The notes under the pieces were generated by a model that had not been told where the DNA came from, made no database searches, and worked only from the letters and a program-made list of their open reading frames with translations. 64,000 bases of DNA from CAVSRC01 sp963762605 (lineage in GTDB: Bacteria > Pseudomonadota > Alphaproteobacteria > Rhizobiales > Kaistiaceae): the NCBI GenBank assembly GCA_963762605.1, contig CAVXLJ010000019.1, forward strand, positions 248,001 through 312,000. The letters run 5' to 3'. Made by a program: the position numbers and the translations under genes. Shown one piece after another: positions 46,648-57,570 of this stretch. How positions within the stretch are numbered: position 1 is the stretch's first letter; the number at the start of each line of letters is the position of its first letter.

Positions 46648-48846
46648 ATGACAAAGGCACTGACCGGCCGGATCACGCTCAACCTCGTGGCGGGCATCGC
46701 CATCACGGTTCTGACGGTCGTGATCACCATTTCGTGGATGGCCACCAAGCACAATGAGCAGGCCGCCCAGGGCACCCAGACCATGGTCGACGGCGGCCTC
46801 AAGGCGATGGGCAAGCGCCTCGCCCAGCTCGCCAACGACTATGGCTGGTGGGAGGAGGCCTACGACGCCTACGTCCGCAAGGACGAGGCGTGGATCGATG
46901 CCAATGTCGGCACCGGCATCACCGACACCGACATCGCCGACCTTCTGGTGATCATCTCGCCGCAAGGGCATGTCGACCATCAGTGGATGACCGACGCCAC
47001 AACCGACAAGGTCGGTGAGATCATCACGCCGGCCACGCTTGCCGCGATCCGCAAGGTCGCCTCGGGCCTGCCGGTCGCCAACCTTGCCGGCGTCAGCAGC
47101 ATCTACGCCGACACCCCGTCGGTGCCGATGATGATCGCCATCCAGCACCTGGCGCCGGTCTCCAAGGCGGCGGAAGTGAAGAACACCGACCTGCCGATCA
47201 TCGTCTTCGGCCAGTATCTCGGCAAGAAGCGCCTGCACGACCTCGGGCGGTCGTTCCTGATCGACGACCTGCAGTTTGCCCGCAATGACAAGGCGGGCGC
47301 CAGCCGCGTGCCCATCCACGACATCACCGGCAAGGACGTCGGCGTCGTGACATGGACGCCGCCGACGCCCGGCAATGCGCTCCTGCGCAACGCGCTGTTG
47401 CCGATCGGCATCGCGCTCGCCTTGTTCTGCGCGGTGGCGCTGACCACCGCATTCAGCGCCCGCAAGATGGCGATCGCGCTTTCCAGGAGCGAGCGCGAGG
47501 CGGTCACCGCGGCACGCACCAACTCGATGACCAGCCTGATGAACCGCACCGGTTTCACCGAATTGCTGCAGTCGGAGTCCCACGCCGAAGCCTGCCGCAA
47601 CGGCCGCCTGTCGATCATCTATCTCGACGTCAACGGCTTCAAGACGGTCAACGATTCGATCGGCCACCATGGCGGCGACGCTCTGGTGCGGGCGCTGGCG
47701 ACGCGCCTCGGTCGCGTCCTGCCGCCGGCCGCGACACTCGCCCGCATCGGCGGCGACGAGTTCGCCATCGCGCTCATCGCCGACAATGTCGTCGCCACCG
47801 CCGCCGCCGCGGCCGCTGCCGCGGCGCGCTCGCTCGACCAGCCCTTCACGATCTGCGGCTTCGAGTTCCACGTCACCGCCTCCGTCGGCTACGCCGTTGC
47901 CAACGGCCACGGCATCGAAGCCGCCGAACTCGTGCGCCGCGCCGACCTTGCCATGTATCAGGCGAAGAACGGCGCCGAGCGCGAGGCGGTCGCCTACCAT
48001 CCGACCATGGAGACCGGTGCGCTGGAGAAGAAGCAGCTCGAATCCGGCCTGCGCCGCGCCATCGACAACGGCAGCGAGCTCAAGGTCTACTACCAGCCGG
48101 TGGTGCGCGCCGCCGATCTCACGATCATCGGCTTCGAGGCGCTGGCGCGCTGGGAATCGCCGGAGTTCGGTTCGGTCTCGCCGGCATTGTTCATTCCGGT
48201 CGCCGAGGAGACCGGCCTCATCCACGACATCGGCCGCTTCGTCGTCGATCAGGCGTGCCGCGATCTCAACCGCTGGCCGGGCTATCGCATGGCGATCAAC
48301 GTCTCGCCGGTGCAGTTGCGCGACCCCAGCTTCGCCGGCGATCTCGGCGCCATCGTGCGCAGCCACGGCCTTTCGGCCGACCGTTTCGAACTGGAACTGA
48401 CCGAAGGGATTCTGGTCAACAACCCGACCATCGCCAAGCGCAAGCTCGCCATGCTGAAGGAATACGGCTTCACGCTCGCCCTCGACGATTTCGGCACCGG
48501 CTTCTCCTCGATCGGCTATCTGCGCCAGTTCCCCTTCGACGTCCTCAAGGTGGATCGCTCCTTCGTGCGCGACATCGGCATGAACGCCACCGCCAATGCC
48601 CTGATCCAGTCGCTGGTCTCGCTCGGCGATGCCCTTGGGCTGTCGGTGATCGCCGAGGGCATCGAGAACGAAGAGCAGCTCAAGCTGTTGCGGCTGATTC
48701 AGTGCGAGTTCATCCAGGGCTTCCTGATCAGCCGGCCGGTCAGCGCCGACGACATCGACACCCTCATCGTCGAGGCGGTGGACCAGGGGGGCGCGCGCGC
48801 CGGCGGTGGTCCGCTGATCGATCGCAAGGTGGCCACCAGCACGTGA
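46648..48846 (+). CDS. CHASE4-GGDEF-EAL cyclic-di-GMP enzyme (first of tandem pair)
   Basis: A 732-residue membrane protein. Helix 1 is near residues 10-32 (NLVAGIAITVLTVVITISW), followed by a periplasmic CHASE4-type sensor (LANDYGWWEEAYDAY) to about 245 and helix 2 (LLPIGIALALFCAVALTTAF). GGDEF is intact at 368-372 (ARIGGDEFAIAL). EAL is intact from 497 (FEALARWE) with INVSPVQL, LELTEG, LDDFGTGFSS and IAEGIE. All catalytic residues for both synthesis and breakdown of c-di-GMP are present; no RxxD inhibitory site precedes GGDEF. The ATG at 46648 is preferred to the GTG at 46612. Confidence 0.9.
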   Translation: MTKALTGRITLNLVAGIAITVLTVVITISWMATKHNEQAAQGTQTMVDGGLKAMGKRLAQLANDYGWWEEAYDAYVRKDEAWIDANVGTGITDTDIADLLVIISPQGHVDHQWMTDATTDKVGEIITPATLAAIRKVASGLPVANLAGVSSIYADTPSVPMMIAIQHLAPVSKAAEVKNTDLPIIVFGQYLGKKRLHDLGRSFLIDDLQFARNDKAGASRVPIHDITGKDVGVVTWTPPTPGNALLRNALLPIGIALALFCAVALTTAFSARKMAIALSRSEREAVTAARTNSMTSLMNRTGFTELLQSESHAEACRNGRLSIIYLDVNGFKTVNDSIGHHGGDALVRALATRLGRVLPPAATLARIGGDEFAIALIADNVVATAAAAAAAAARSLDQPFTICGFEFHVTASVGYAVANGHGIEAAELVRRADLAMYQAKNGAEREAVAYHPTMETGALEKKQLESGLRRAIDNGSELKVYYQPVVRAADLTIIGFEALARWESPEFGSVSPALFIPVAEETGLIHDIGRFVVDQACRDLNRWPGYRMAINVSPVQLRDPSFAGDLGAIVRSHGLSADRFELELTEGILVNNPTIAKRKLAMLKEYGFTLALDDFGTGFSSIGYLRQFPFDVLKVDRSFVRDIGMNATANALIQSLVSLGDALGLSVIAEGIENEEQLKLLRLIQCEFIQGFLISRPVSADDIDTLIVEAVDQGGARAGGGPLIDRKVATST

Positions 48847-48928
48847 GGCCGGCGGCGCGCGGCAAACGATTGATTAACCACGTCTGGCTGCGAACGCGGG
48901 CTTCATGCAACCTTAACACGGCGGACCG

Positions 48929-51148
48929 ATGCTGCGCGCAATGTCCGTCCCGCGCGGCATATCCCTGATCTCGCGCATCGGGCGCCCGGATATCCGGTTC
49001 GCCCTCAGCATCATGCTGCCGGCGATGATCATCGTCGCCGTTGCGGTCACGACGGTGAACTTTGCGCTCAACGAGATCGCCCGCGAGGTCAATGGCACCG
49101 AGTTGTCCCTGACCCGGCAAACGGTCGAAGCGGCGGTTGAGGCAACGCTCCGCCACATGGCCGATACCCATGGCGACTACGCCATCTGGGACGATGCCGC
49201 CCGCAAGCTCTACGGCAAGGTCGATCAGCAGTTCGTCGACGATTCATTCGTCTCGTCGACCAAAGATCCGACCTTCTTCGACACCGTCTATCTTCTCAAC
49301 GCGGACGGCACGACGGTATTCGCCTACCGCTTCGGCGCGGCGATCACGAGACCGCCGCAGGAAGCATTCGGGCCGTCGCTGGACCGTCTCCTGCGGGCGT
49401 CGGCCGAGGCCGGTTCCGCGGATGCCCGCAGCGCGCTGGTCAAAGGCGTCTGGGGACCGATGGTCATTGCGCTCGGGCCGGTGGTGCCGTTCTCGGAGGG
49501 CATTCCCCCACCGCAGCACAAGCGCATCCTCATCCTCGCCAAATCGCTCGACCGGGCCGCCGTCCAGCGGCTGTCGCGGGACTACCTGATCAACGGACTG
49601 GCTCTGGCGCCGGCGGCTGCGGCCGCGGGCAACGGGACCGTCTTGCCTCTCACCGATGCGGATGGCCGGACTATCGCTGCGCTGACCTGGACGGAGCGGT
49701 TGCCCGGCAGCGCCGCGTTGGCCCGGCTGAACCCGCGGGTCATCGGCATGCTCGGCGCGCTCGCCGCAACCATGCTGGTGCTGGTCGTCATCGCGGCGCG
49801 TAGCTTTGCCGGCGTGCGCCGGGGCGAGATTCAGGCCCTCCATGCCGCCACCCATGATACGCTCAGCGGCCTGCCAAATCGCGCGGCACTGCTCGAGCAC
49901 CTCAAGCACGCGATCGACAAACATCGCGGCGACACCGGCCTGGCGTTTGCGTGCATCGAGCTGGACGGTGTGAAAGAGGCCAACGACGCCTATGGCCGCG
50001 ACGTCGGCGACCAGTTGCTGCGCAGGGTGGCAAAAAGCCTCCAGGCGCTGGCGAAGAGATGCTACCTGGTCCGCGTCGGCGGCGAGGAATTCGCCGTCGT
50101 CATCGACAAGCCTGACGCAGCCGGCAATGCCAATGAATTGAGCAAACGGCTGAAGCACTTCTTCGCCAAGCCCATCGACATCGGCGGTCGCATCATCTCC
50201 GTCAACGCCAGCATGGGCGTCGCGCTGATCGACAGTGCCGGCATCTCGGCGGAGGAGGCGCTGCGTCGCGGCGAGGTCGCCATGTATCAGGCCCGCCACG
50301 AGGGCCGCAATCGCGTCTGCATGTTCGACGATTCGCTCGACACGCGGCGGCGCAAACGCATCGAAATCGCCGGCGATCTGCGCCGCGCGCTCGCCATTGA
50401 CGCGTTGACCTTGTTCTATCAGCCGGTCTGCGACGCACGCGACGGCAGAATTATCAGTGCCGAGGCCCTGATCCGCTGGCCCCGCGGCGACGATGCCCAG
50501 CCGATCTCGCCGGCCGAATTCATCCCGATTGCCGAAGAGACCGGACTCATCGACGAGCTCGGCATGTGGACGCTCAGGCGAGCCTGCCGGGACGCCGCGG
50601 CATGGCCCGGCCTCAAGGTCTCGGTGAACGTCTCCCCGGCCCAGTTCCCCAACCCGAATTTCGCCGAGGCCGTCGCCGCCGTGCTCGAACAGACCGGCTT
50701 CCCGGCCAACCGCCTCGAGATCGAGGTGACCGAGACCTATCTCGTCACCCACCCCGAACAGGCGCGGCTGGCGATCAACTCGATCCGCGCGCTCGGCATC
50801 ACCGTGGCGCTCGATGATTTCGGGGTCGGCTATTCGAGCATCGGCTATCTGCGCCAATTCGCCTTCGACAAGCTCAAGCTCGACCGGACGCTGATCGCCA
50901 ATATCGACCGCGACCCGCAGGCCCAGAGACTGGTCCAGGCCACCGTTGCCCTCGCCGGCGCCCTCGACCTGACCGTCACGGCGGAAGGCGTCGAGACCGA
51001 GGAGGAGGCGGCACTGCTCAGGATTGCCGGCTGCGACGCATTTCAGGGCTTCTTCTTCGGCCGTCCGGCGCCGGCCGCCGAGCTGACCGCACTGCTTGGC
51101 AGCGAGGCCCGGCTGCAGAAGCGCGCCGGACCGCTCCGCCTTGCCTGA
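48929..51148 (+). CDS. CHASE4-GGDEF-EAL cyclic-di-GMP enzyme (second of tandem pair)
   Basis: A 739-residue paralogue of the preceding protein, 82 bases downstream. Helix 1 is near residues 25-45 (LSIMLPAMIIVAVAVTTVNF), then a CHASE4-like sensor (THGDYAIWDDAARKLYG) to about 270 and helix 2 (VIGMLGALAATMLVLVVIAA). The cyclase signature is GGEEF at 384-388 (VRVGGEEFAVVI). The usual GHxxGD is GRDVGD, so the substrate-pocket histidine is replaced. EAL from 512 (SAEALIRW) has VNVSPAQF, VTETYL, LDDFGVGYSS and TAEGVE, so phosphodiesterase activity is likely; cyclase activity is less certain. Confidence 0.9.
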   Translation: MLRAMSVPRGISLISRIGRPDIRFALSIMLPAMIIVAVAVTTVNFALNEIAREVNGTELSLTRQTVEAAVEATLRHMADTHGDYAIWDDAARKLYGKVDQQFVDDSFVSSTKDPTFFDTVYLLNADGTTVFAYRFGAAITRPPQEAFGPSLDRLLRASAEAGSADARSALVKGVWGPMVIALGPVVPFSEGIPPPQHKRILILAKSLDRAAVQRLSRDYLINGLALAPAAAAAGNGTVLPLTDADGRTIAALTWTERLPGSAALARLNPRVIGMLGALAATMLVLVVIAARSFAGVRRGEIQALHAATHDTLSGLPNRAALLEHLKHAIDKHRGDTGLAFACIELDGVKEANDAYGRDVGDQLLRRVAKSLQALAKRCYLVRVGGEEFAVVIDKPDAAGNANELSKRLKHFFAKPIDIGGRIISVNASMGVALIDSAGISAEEALRRGEVAMYQARHEGRNRVCMFDDSLDTRRRKRIEIAGDLRRALAIDALTLFYQPVCDARDGRIISAEALIRWPRGDDAQPISPAEFIPIAEETGLIDELGMWTLRRACRDAAAWPGLKVSVNVSPAQFPNPNFAEAVAAVLEQTGFPANRLEIEVTETYLVTHPEQARLAINSIRALGITVALDDFGVGYSSIGYLRQFAFDKLKLDRTLIANIDRDPQAQRLVQATVALAGALDLTVTAEGVETEEEAALLRIAGCDAFQGFFFGRPAPAAELTALLGSEARLQKRAGPLRLA

Positions 51149-51235
51149 TCCTGGCGGGCATCTGGACATTCGCCGCTGGCGAGTTCAAGGGAACGACTTT
51201 GCCTGGCGCTCCTGTCTGCGCCGACGCGGTGCGCG

Positions 51236-52285
51236 ATGAGCATGAAGACGACGCAGCCGACAATCGGGCATGCCGCAACCGGGGTAGTCGCGGTGGCGCC
51301 GATGATGGACTGGACCGACCGGCATTGCCGCATGTTTCATCGGCAGCTGACGCGTCGGGCGCTGCTCTATACCGAGATGGTCACCGCCGAGGCGGTCATC
51401 CACGGCGACCGCGACCGGCTGATCGGATTCTCTGCGGCCGAACACCCCGTCGCCGTCCAGCTCGGCGGCGCCGAACCCGGCAAACTGGCTGAGGCCGCGC
51501 GCATCGCCGCCGACTTCGGCTATGACGAGATCAACCTCAACGTCGGCTGTCCGTCCGACCGGGTTCAGTCCGGCACCTTCGGCGCCTGCCTGATGCGCTC
51601 GCCCGAGCTGGTTGGCGATCTGGTCGCCGCCATGAAGGCGGTCGTTTCCGTGCCGGTGACGGTCAAGTGCCGGCTCGGCGTCGACGAGCAGGACCCCGAG
51701 GCGGCGTTGGATGCGCTGGCCGACGCGGTGGTTGCCGCCGGCACCGACGGCATCTGGGTGCACGCCCGCAAGGCGTGGCTGGAGGGGCTGTCGCCGAAAG
51801 AAAACCGCGACGTGCCGCCGCTCGATTACGGCCGCGTCGTTCGGCTGAAGCAGCGGCTGCCGGATACTTTCGTTGGCATCAACGGCGGCATCGCCACGCT
51901 CGACGAGGCCGAACGCCATCTGGCGCAAGTCGACGGCGTCATGCTCGGCCGCGCTGCCTATCACACGCCGGCGATGCTGGCCGCGATCGACCGGCGTTTC
52001 TTCGGTGACCGGAGCGGTCCGGAACCGCACGACGTGGTCATCGCGATGCTCCCCTACATCAAAGCGGAACTCGCCCGCGGCACCCGCCTGTCGCACATCA
52101 CGCGCCATATGCTGGGGCTCTTCCATGGGGTTCCCGGCGCGCGCAACTGGCGCCGTATCCTCACCGTCGGCGCGGTCCGGCCGGGCGCCGGTCTGGAAGT
52201 TGTGCAGGAGGCGCTGGGCGCGGTCACGCCCGCCCACGCGACGCAAGCCGCCATCTATTCCAGCTTGGCGGAGAGCCTCGGCTGA
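51236..52285 (+). CDS. dusA: tRNA-dihydrouridine(20/20a) synthase DusA
   Basis: A 349-residue flavoenzyme reducing U20/U20a in the tRNA D-loop. Family marks are APMMDWTDRHCRMFHR, LYTEMVTAEAV, VAVQLGG, EINLNVGCPSDRVQSGTFGACLM (catalytic cysteine within SGTFGACLM), VTVKCRLGVD and GARNWRRIL. An alternative start is the ATG two codons on. It is 87 bases after the second c-di-GMP gene and ends 4 bases before the convergent aspartic protease gene. Confidence 0.93.
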   Translation: MSMKTTQPTIGHAATGVVAVAPMMDWTDRHCRMFHRQLTRRALLYTEMVTAEAVIHGDRDRLIGFSAAEHPVAVQLGGAEPGKLAEAARIAADFGYDEINLNVGCPSDRVQSGTFGACLMRSPELVGDLVAAMKAVVSVPVTVKCRLGVDEQDPEAALDALADAVVAAGTDGIWVHARKAWLEGLSPKENRDVPPLDYGRVVRLKQRLPDTFVGINGGIATLDEAERHLAQVDGVMLGRAAYHTPAMLAAIDRRFFGDRSGPEPHDVVIAMLPYIKAELARGTRLSHITRHMLGLFHGVPGARNWRRILTVGAVRPGAGLEVVQEALGAVTPAHATQAAIYSSLAESLG

Positions 52286-52289
52286 GGCT

Positions 52290-53009
52290 TCACGGCTTCA
52301 GCACCAGCCGGTCGCCGGAGATAGAGTAGCTGGCGAGCGAGTTGAGAAAGCTCATGCCGAGCAGGCTCTCCTGCAGCGAGCCCGGCGGTGCGACCAGCGC
52401 CTTGATGTCGGTGCGGGCGATGGTCCCGATGCTGATGCGGTGGATGGTGATCGGCGCCGCCTTGATCGTGCCGTTGGCGGTCTCGATCGGCATGCCGTAG
52501 TCGAGATTTGCGGTTTTGACGCCGATTCTCCCCGCATCCTCGGGCGTGAGCGTCACTAGGCTGGCGCCGGTATCGACCAGCATCATCATCGGCACGCCGT
52601 CGACCCCGGCGCGCACGGCAAAATGGCCGTCGCCATTGCGCATGATCACCACGCTGTTGCCGCTCTCGCCGGTCAGCTCACCACTGATCGGCATGCCCGG
52701 CACCAGCACGCCGAGCAGGCGCCCTCCGAAGCCGGCAAGTTCCATGCGATAGGCATAGGCGCCGACCAGCGCGATGAGGATCAAGCTCCAGCCGAGAACG
52801 GCGCGCAACGCCTCATGCGCGCGGATGCCGCGCCCGACCACCGCCGAGCCGACAAACAGCAGCAGGGCGACGAAATAGACCAGGCGGACGGGACCGCCGG
52901 ACGACATGTCGAAGCCGAAGGACGGCGCCAGCATCACCACCAGCTCCGCGATGCCGGCCACGACCAGCAGGAGCATGAGCCAGAAGAACAGCCGCGACGG
53001 CCGGTTCAT
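52290..53009 (-). CDS. membrane retropepsin-like aspartic protease (TIGR02281)
   Basis: A 239-residue protein with three membrane helices in the first 95 residues (FFWLMLLLVVAGIAELVVM; RLVYFVALLLFVGSAVV; VLGWSLILIALVGAYAY), then a single retroviral-type aspartic protease domain with active-site motif MLVDTGASLVTLT and the second conserved part LGMSFLNSLASYSISGDRL. The half-enzyme must dimerise to be active. Family TIGR02281 (clan AA) is common in alphaproteobacteria; substrates are not established here. It overlaps the DUF1289 gene by 4 bases. Confidence 0.88.
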   Translation of the reverse strand: MNRPSRLFFWLMLLLVVAGIAELVVMLAPSFGFDMSSGGPVRLVYFVALLLFVGSAVVGRGIRAHEALRAVLGWSLILIALVGAYAYRMELAGFGGRLLGVLVPGMPISGELTGESGNSVVIMRNGDGHFAVRAGVDGVPMMMLVDTGASLVTLTPEDAGRIGVKTANLDYGMPIETANGTIKAAPITIHRISIGTIARTDIKALVAPPGSLQESLLGMSFLNSLASYSISGDRLVLKP

Positions 53010-53197
53010 CGCCGGGACTCCTGCAACGAAGTCGCCGACGCTGCCGTCAGCCGTTCAGGCAGCGTGCTCATGATGCGCCGCCGCTCCTCATCCGAATAGG
53101 ATGCCCACTGACCAATCTCCGCCAGCGTGCGTCCGCAGCCGGCGCATTGCCGCGTCAGCGGATCGATGGCGCAGAGCTTGATGCAGGGCGAGATCAT
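53006..53197 (-). CDS. DUF1289 small cysteine protein
   Basis: A 63-residue DUF1289 protein recognised by SPCIKLCAIDPLTRQCAGCGRTLAEIG (in part; four cysteines in a CxxxC...CxxC pattern, probably metal-binding) and by WASYSDEERRRIM. Function is unknown. It overlaps the aspartic protease gene by 4 bases and lies 24 bases after the cobS stop, so it may be read from the cobS promoter. Confidence 0.88.
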   Translation of the reverse strand: MISPCIKLCAIDPLTRQCAGCGRTLAEIGQWASYSDEERRRIMSTLPERLTAASATSLQESRR

Positions 53198-53221
53198 GGG
53201 TCGGTCGGGCTGTCCGCCGTT

Positions 53222-54016
53222 TCAGAGCGTCGCGGCGCCGATCAGCCATGCTACCAGCGCCACCTGCTGGCAGGCGCCCAGCACGTCGCCGGTGCGGCCG
53301 CCGAGCGCCTGCGCGGCCAGGCGCGTGAAGATATAGGTGGCCAGCGCCACCAGAACAGCGGCAAGCACCGCCGGCCTGAGGCCGATCACCGGAACGGCGA
53401 TGACGGCAAGAATCGCGGCCGTGGCCAGCGCCAGCACCATGGCGTTCTGGTCGGGCGGGCCGGTATCGTGGGCGAGCCCGTTGTCATCGGCCGGCGGCAG
53501 TTCATGCCACAGCCGCACCGCGGCCGCCCGCGAGATGCCCTCGGCCAGGGCAAGCGCGATGGCTGCGTGGACCAGGCCGGCGGTGGCGATCGCCGCCAGG
53601 CAGGCGACGCGGATGGTGAGCGACAGGATGAGCGCCGCGGCGCCATAGCTGCCGATGCGGCTGTCGCGCATGATCTCCAGCCGCCGCGCGACCGAAGACC
53701 CGCCGAAACTGTCGGCCATATCGGCGAGCCCGTCCTCGTGCAGGGCGCCGGTCAGGCCCACGGTCGTTGCCACAGCCAGCGCCGCGGCGACCAGCGCCGG
53801 CACGCCGATGGCGCCGGCGACGACAAGGACGATGCCGCCGGCAATCCCGATCACTAGGCCGGCGAGGGGAAACAAGGCGGCGGCGCGGCGAAAATCGGGC
53901 CGTGTGGCGGGATCGATGGCGAGCCAGCCCGCCGGAATGCGGGTCAGGAAGGCCAGCGACGCCTTGAGGTCGCCGACAAACGTATCGACGTCGGGGAACG
54001 GGTTGCTGCCGTTCAT
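53222..54016 (-). CDS. cobS: adenosylcobinamide-GDP ribazoletransferase CobS (CobV)
   Basis: A 264-residue membrane enzyme joining adenosylcobinamide-GDP and alpha-ribazole in the last steps of cobalamin assembly. The substrate motif is ALHEDGLADMADSFGG near residue 95, with DSRIGSYGAAALIL following, and six or so membrane helices. The ATG at 54016 is preferred to a TTG two codons upstream. It is divergent from cobT, which makes the ribazole phosphate, so one control region serves both. Confidence 0.92.
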   Translation of the reverse strand: MNGSNPFPDVDTFVGDLKASLAFLTRIPAGWLAIDPATRPDFRRAAALFPLAGLVIGIAGGIVLVVAGAIGVPALVAAALAVATTVGLTGALHEDGLADMADSFGGSSVARRLEIMRDSRIGSYGAAALILSLTIRVACLAAIATAGLVHAAIALALAEGISRAAAVRLWHELPPADDNGLAHDTGPPDQNAMVLALATAAILAVIAVPVIGLRPAVLAAVLVALATYIFTRLAAQALGGRTGDVLGACQQVALVAWLIGAATL

Positions 54017-54038
54017 GGGCAAGACTCGCGCTCATCGC

Positions 54039-54066
54039 TTGCGACCGGTCGCGCCGCGGTTATAGA
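54039..54066. promoter_or_regulatory. overlapping divergent promoters of cobS and cobT
   Basis: Rightward: TTGCGA (54039-54044), a 16-base spacer, TATAGA (54061-54066), leading to cobT with a leader of about 60 bases. Leftward: the complement of 54059-54064 reads TATAAC, and TTGGCC lies 17 bases upstream of it near 54082-54087. The two -10 elements share bases, so the promoters should exclude each other. The gap is too short for a cobalamin riboswitch. Confidence 0.45.
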
Positions 54067-54132
54067 ACCTTGCCGCGATCGGGCCAACGCCGGCCCGAGC
54101 GATTCCTCGTTTTCTGTGGCTCGGGGGCCCCA

Positions 54133-55157
54133 ATGAATCCATCCGCCAGCGGGCTTCCCTTCGACGATATCCGTGCTCTGGTCAGAGCCATGCCCGGCCC
54201 CGACAGCGAGGCGGCGGCAGAGGCGCGGGCGCGCCAGGCGATGCTGACCAAGCCGCCGGGATCGCTCGGCCGGCTGGAGGAGATCGCCGAATGGCTGGCG
54301 GCATGGCAGGGCAGGGCGCCGCCCAGGGTCGAACGGCCGCTGGTCGCCGTCTTTGCCGGCAATCACGGTGTGGCGGCGCGCGGCGTCTCGGCCTACCCGG
54401 CGGAAGTCACCAGGCAGATGGTCGAGAATTTCTCGGCCGGCGGCGCCGCCATCAACCAGATCTGCCGCGTGCATGATCTCGGCCTCAAGGTCTTCGACCT
54501 CGCTCTCGACCTGCCAACCGCTGACATCACGGTGGAAGCGGCGCTCGACGAGAAGATGTGCGCCGGCACCATGGCCTATGGCATGGAGGCGATTGCCGAC
54601 GGCATCGATCTTCTCGCCATCGGCGAGATGGGGATCGCCAATACGACGGTTGCCGCGGCGATCTATTGCGGCCTGTTCGGCGGCGCGCCCGCCGATTGGG
54701 TTGGTCCCGGCACCGGCGTCGACGACGAAGGGTTGAAGCGCAAGCGCGACGCGGTCGCCGCGGCGATAGCATGCCACGCCGGCCATCTCGACGATCCGCT
54801 CGAAGTCCTGCGTCGCCTGGGCGGACGCGAGATCGCCGCCATGGCCGGTGCCATCCTCGCCGCCCGGCTCAATCGGATTCCGGTCATCATCGACGGCTAT
54901 GTGGCGAGCGCCGCGGCAGCCGTCCTCTTCGCAATGGACGAGCACGCGCTCGACCATTGCCTGTTCGGTCATGTCTCCGCCGAGCCCGCGCACGCCCGCG
55001 CACTTGCGCGCATGGGCAAGAAGCCGCTGCTCGATCTCGGCATGCGGTTGGGTGAGGGAACCGGCGCCGCGCTGGCGATGGGCATCGTCAAGGCGGCCGC
55101 CGAACTCCACGCCGGCATGGCGACGTTCGAGCAGGCCGGCGTGTCGAACCGGGACAG

Positions 55158-55161
<4 letters not shown>
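54133..55161 (+). CDS. cobT: nicotinate-nucleotide-dimethylbenzimidazole phosphoribosyltransferase CobT (CobU)
   Basis: A 342-residue enzyme making alpha-ribazole 5'-phosphate for the lower ligand of cobalamin. Family marks are TKPPGSLGRLEEIAEWLA, FAGNHGVAARGVSAYP, GEMGIANTT, GPGTGVDD and LDLGMRLGEGTGAALAM, which carries the catalytic glutamate. The ATG at 54133 is used, since the upstream frame lies over the promoter. Its stop overlaps the opposing kinase stop by 4 bases. Confidence 0.94.
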
Positions 55162-56693
<1,532 letters not shown>

Positions 56694-56802
56694 GTCAATA
56701 AGCGAGCGGCCCCAGCAAGGACTCCCGGCAAGGATTGCGGCGGGCGTTAGGATGCATGATTGCAGGAGGGATTTAATTTGATGCTCAGCAGCATGGTTAA
56801 TC

Positions 56803-57465
56803 ATGGACAAAAGCGAGATGCGGCAGACGGTTAGTCGAAGAAGCGATCTCGATGCGCTGGTCGCCGCGATCCGCGCCTGCCGCATCTGCCGCGACCGGCC
56901 GCTTGGCGCACGGTTGCCGCACGAACCGCGCCCGGTGCTCTGCGTCTCGCCGACCGCGACCGTGTGCATCGTCGGCCAGGCGCCGGGCACGCGCGTCCAT
57001 GCGTCCGGCGTGCCCTTCACCGACCCGTCCGGCGACCGCCTGAGGGCGTGGCTGGGCGTCGACGCGGCGACCTTCTACGACGTCGCCCGGGTCGCCATCG
57101 TACCCATGGGCTTCTGCTTTCCGGGGCAGGACCAACGCGGCGCCGACCTGCCGCCGCGGCGCGAATGCGCGCCGGCATGGCGGACCGAGCTGTTCGCCGC
57201 GCTGCCGGCGATCGACCTGATGCTGGCCGTCGGCGCCCATGCCCATGCCTGGCATCTGGGTCCCCTGGCGCACCGGAGCCTGACCGGGACCGTTGCCGCC
57301 TGGCGCGAGATCATGGCCGCAACGCGCCGACCGACGGTCATCCCGCTGCCCCACCCGTCGTGGCGTAACAATGCCTGGATCAAGAAGAATCCCTGGTTCG
57401 AAGCCGACCTGTTGCCGGTCGTGAAGCAAGCGGTCGCCGAGCGCCTGCGCGTCAGCGCGAATTGA
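56803..57465 (+). CDS. uracil-DNA glycosylase family protein
   Basis: A 220-residue UDG-superfamily protein. The N-terminal part has AIRACRICRD and the active-site loop is VCIVGQAPGTRVHASGVPFTDPSGDRLRAWLG, the pattern of the bacterial GQAPG group; the C-terminal loop is PLPHPSWRNN. The pattern IPLPHPSWR is that of base-recognition loops. Whether it acts on uracil in DNA or is a divergent member is not decidable. The start codon has a poor ribosome site; M6 is an alternative. It is divergent from the PdhS-type kinase. Confidence 0.82.
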   Translation: MDKSEMRQTVSRRSDLDALVAAIRACRICRDRPLGARLPHEPRPVLCVSPTATVCIVGQAPGTRVHASGVPFTDPSGDRLRAWLGVDAATFYDVARVAIVPMGFCFPGQDQRGADLPPRRECAPAWRTELFAALPAIDLMLAVGAHAHAWHLGPLAHRSLTGTVAAWREIMAATRRPTVIPLPHPSWRNNAWIKKNPWFEADLLPVVKQAVAERLRVSAN

Positions 57466-57490
57466 CAAGAACGAAATTCGTTTCTATAGA
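57462..57490 (+). promoter_or_regulatory. sigma-70 promoter and operator of the Lrp/AsnC gene
   Basis: TTGACA (57462-57467), a 17-base spacer and TATAGA (57485-57490) form a near-consensus promoter, the best in the window. The spacer carries a perfect inverted repeat AACGAA-A-TTCGTT (57470-57482). A regulator bound there would block the polymerase, and autorepression is usual for Lrp-family genes. The -35 overlaps the stop codon of the preceding glycosylase gene. Confidence 0.7.
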
Positions 57491-57570
57491 CGCCGGCTTC
57501 TCCACACCGTAGGTGGGAAATTATCCCGGAATTTCGGGGGATATGGAATCAAATCGCGAGGATGCCGGAA

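Noticed and set aside
54017..54132. Cobalamin riboswitch between cobS and cobT
   Set aside because: The gap is only 116 bases and shows no B12-box; it holds overlapping promoters at most.
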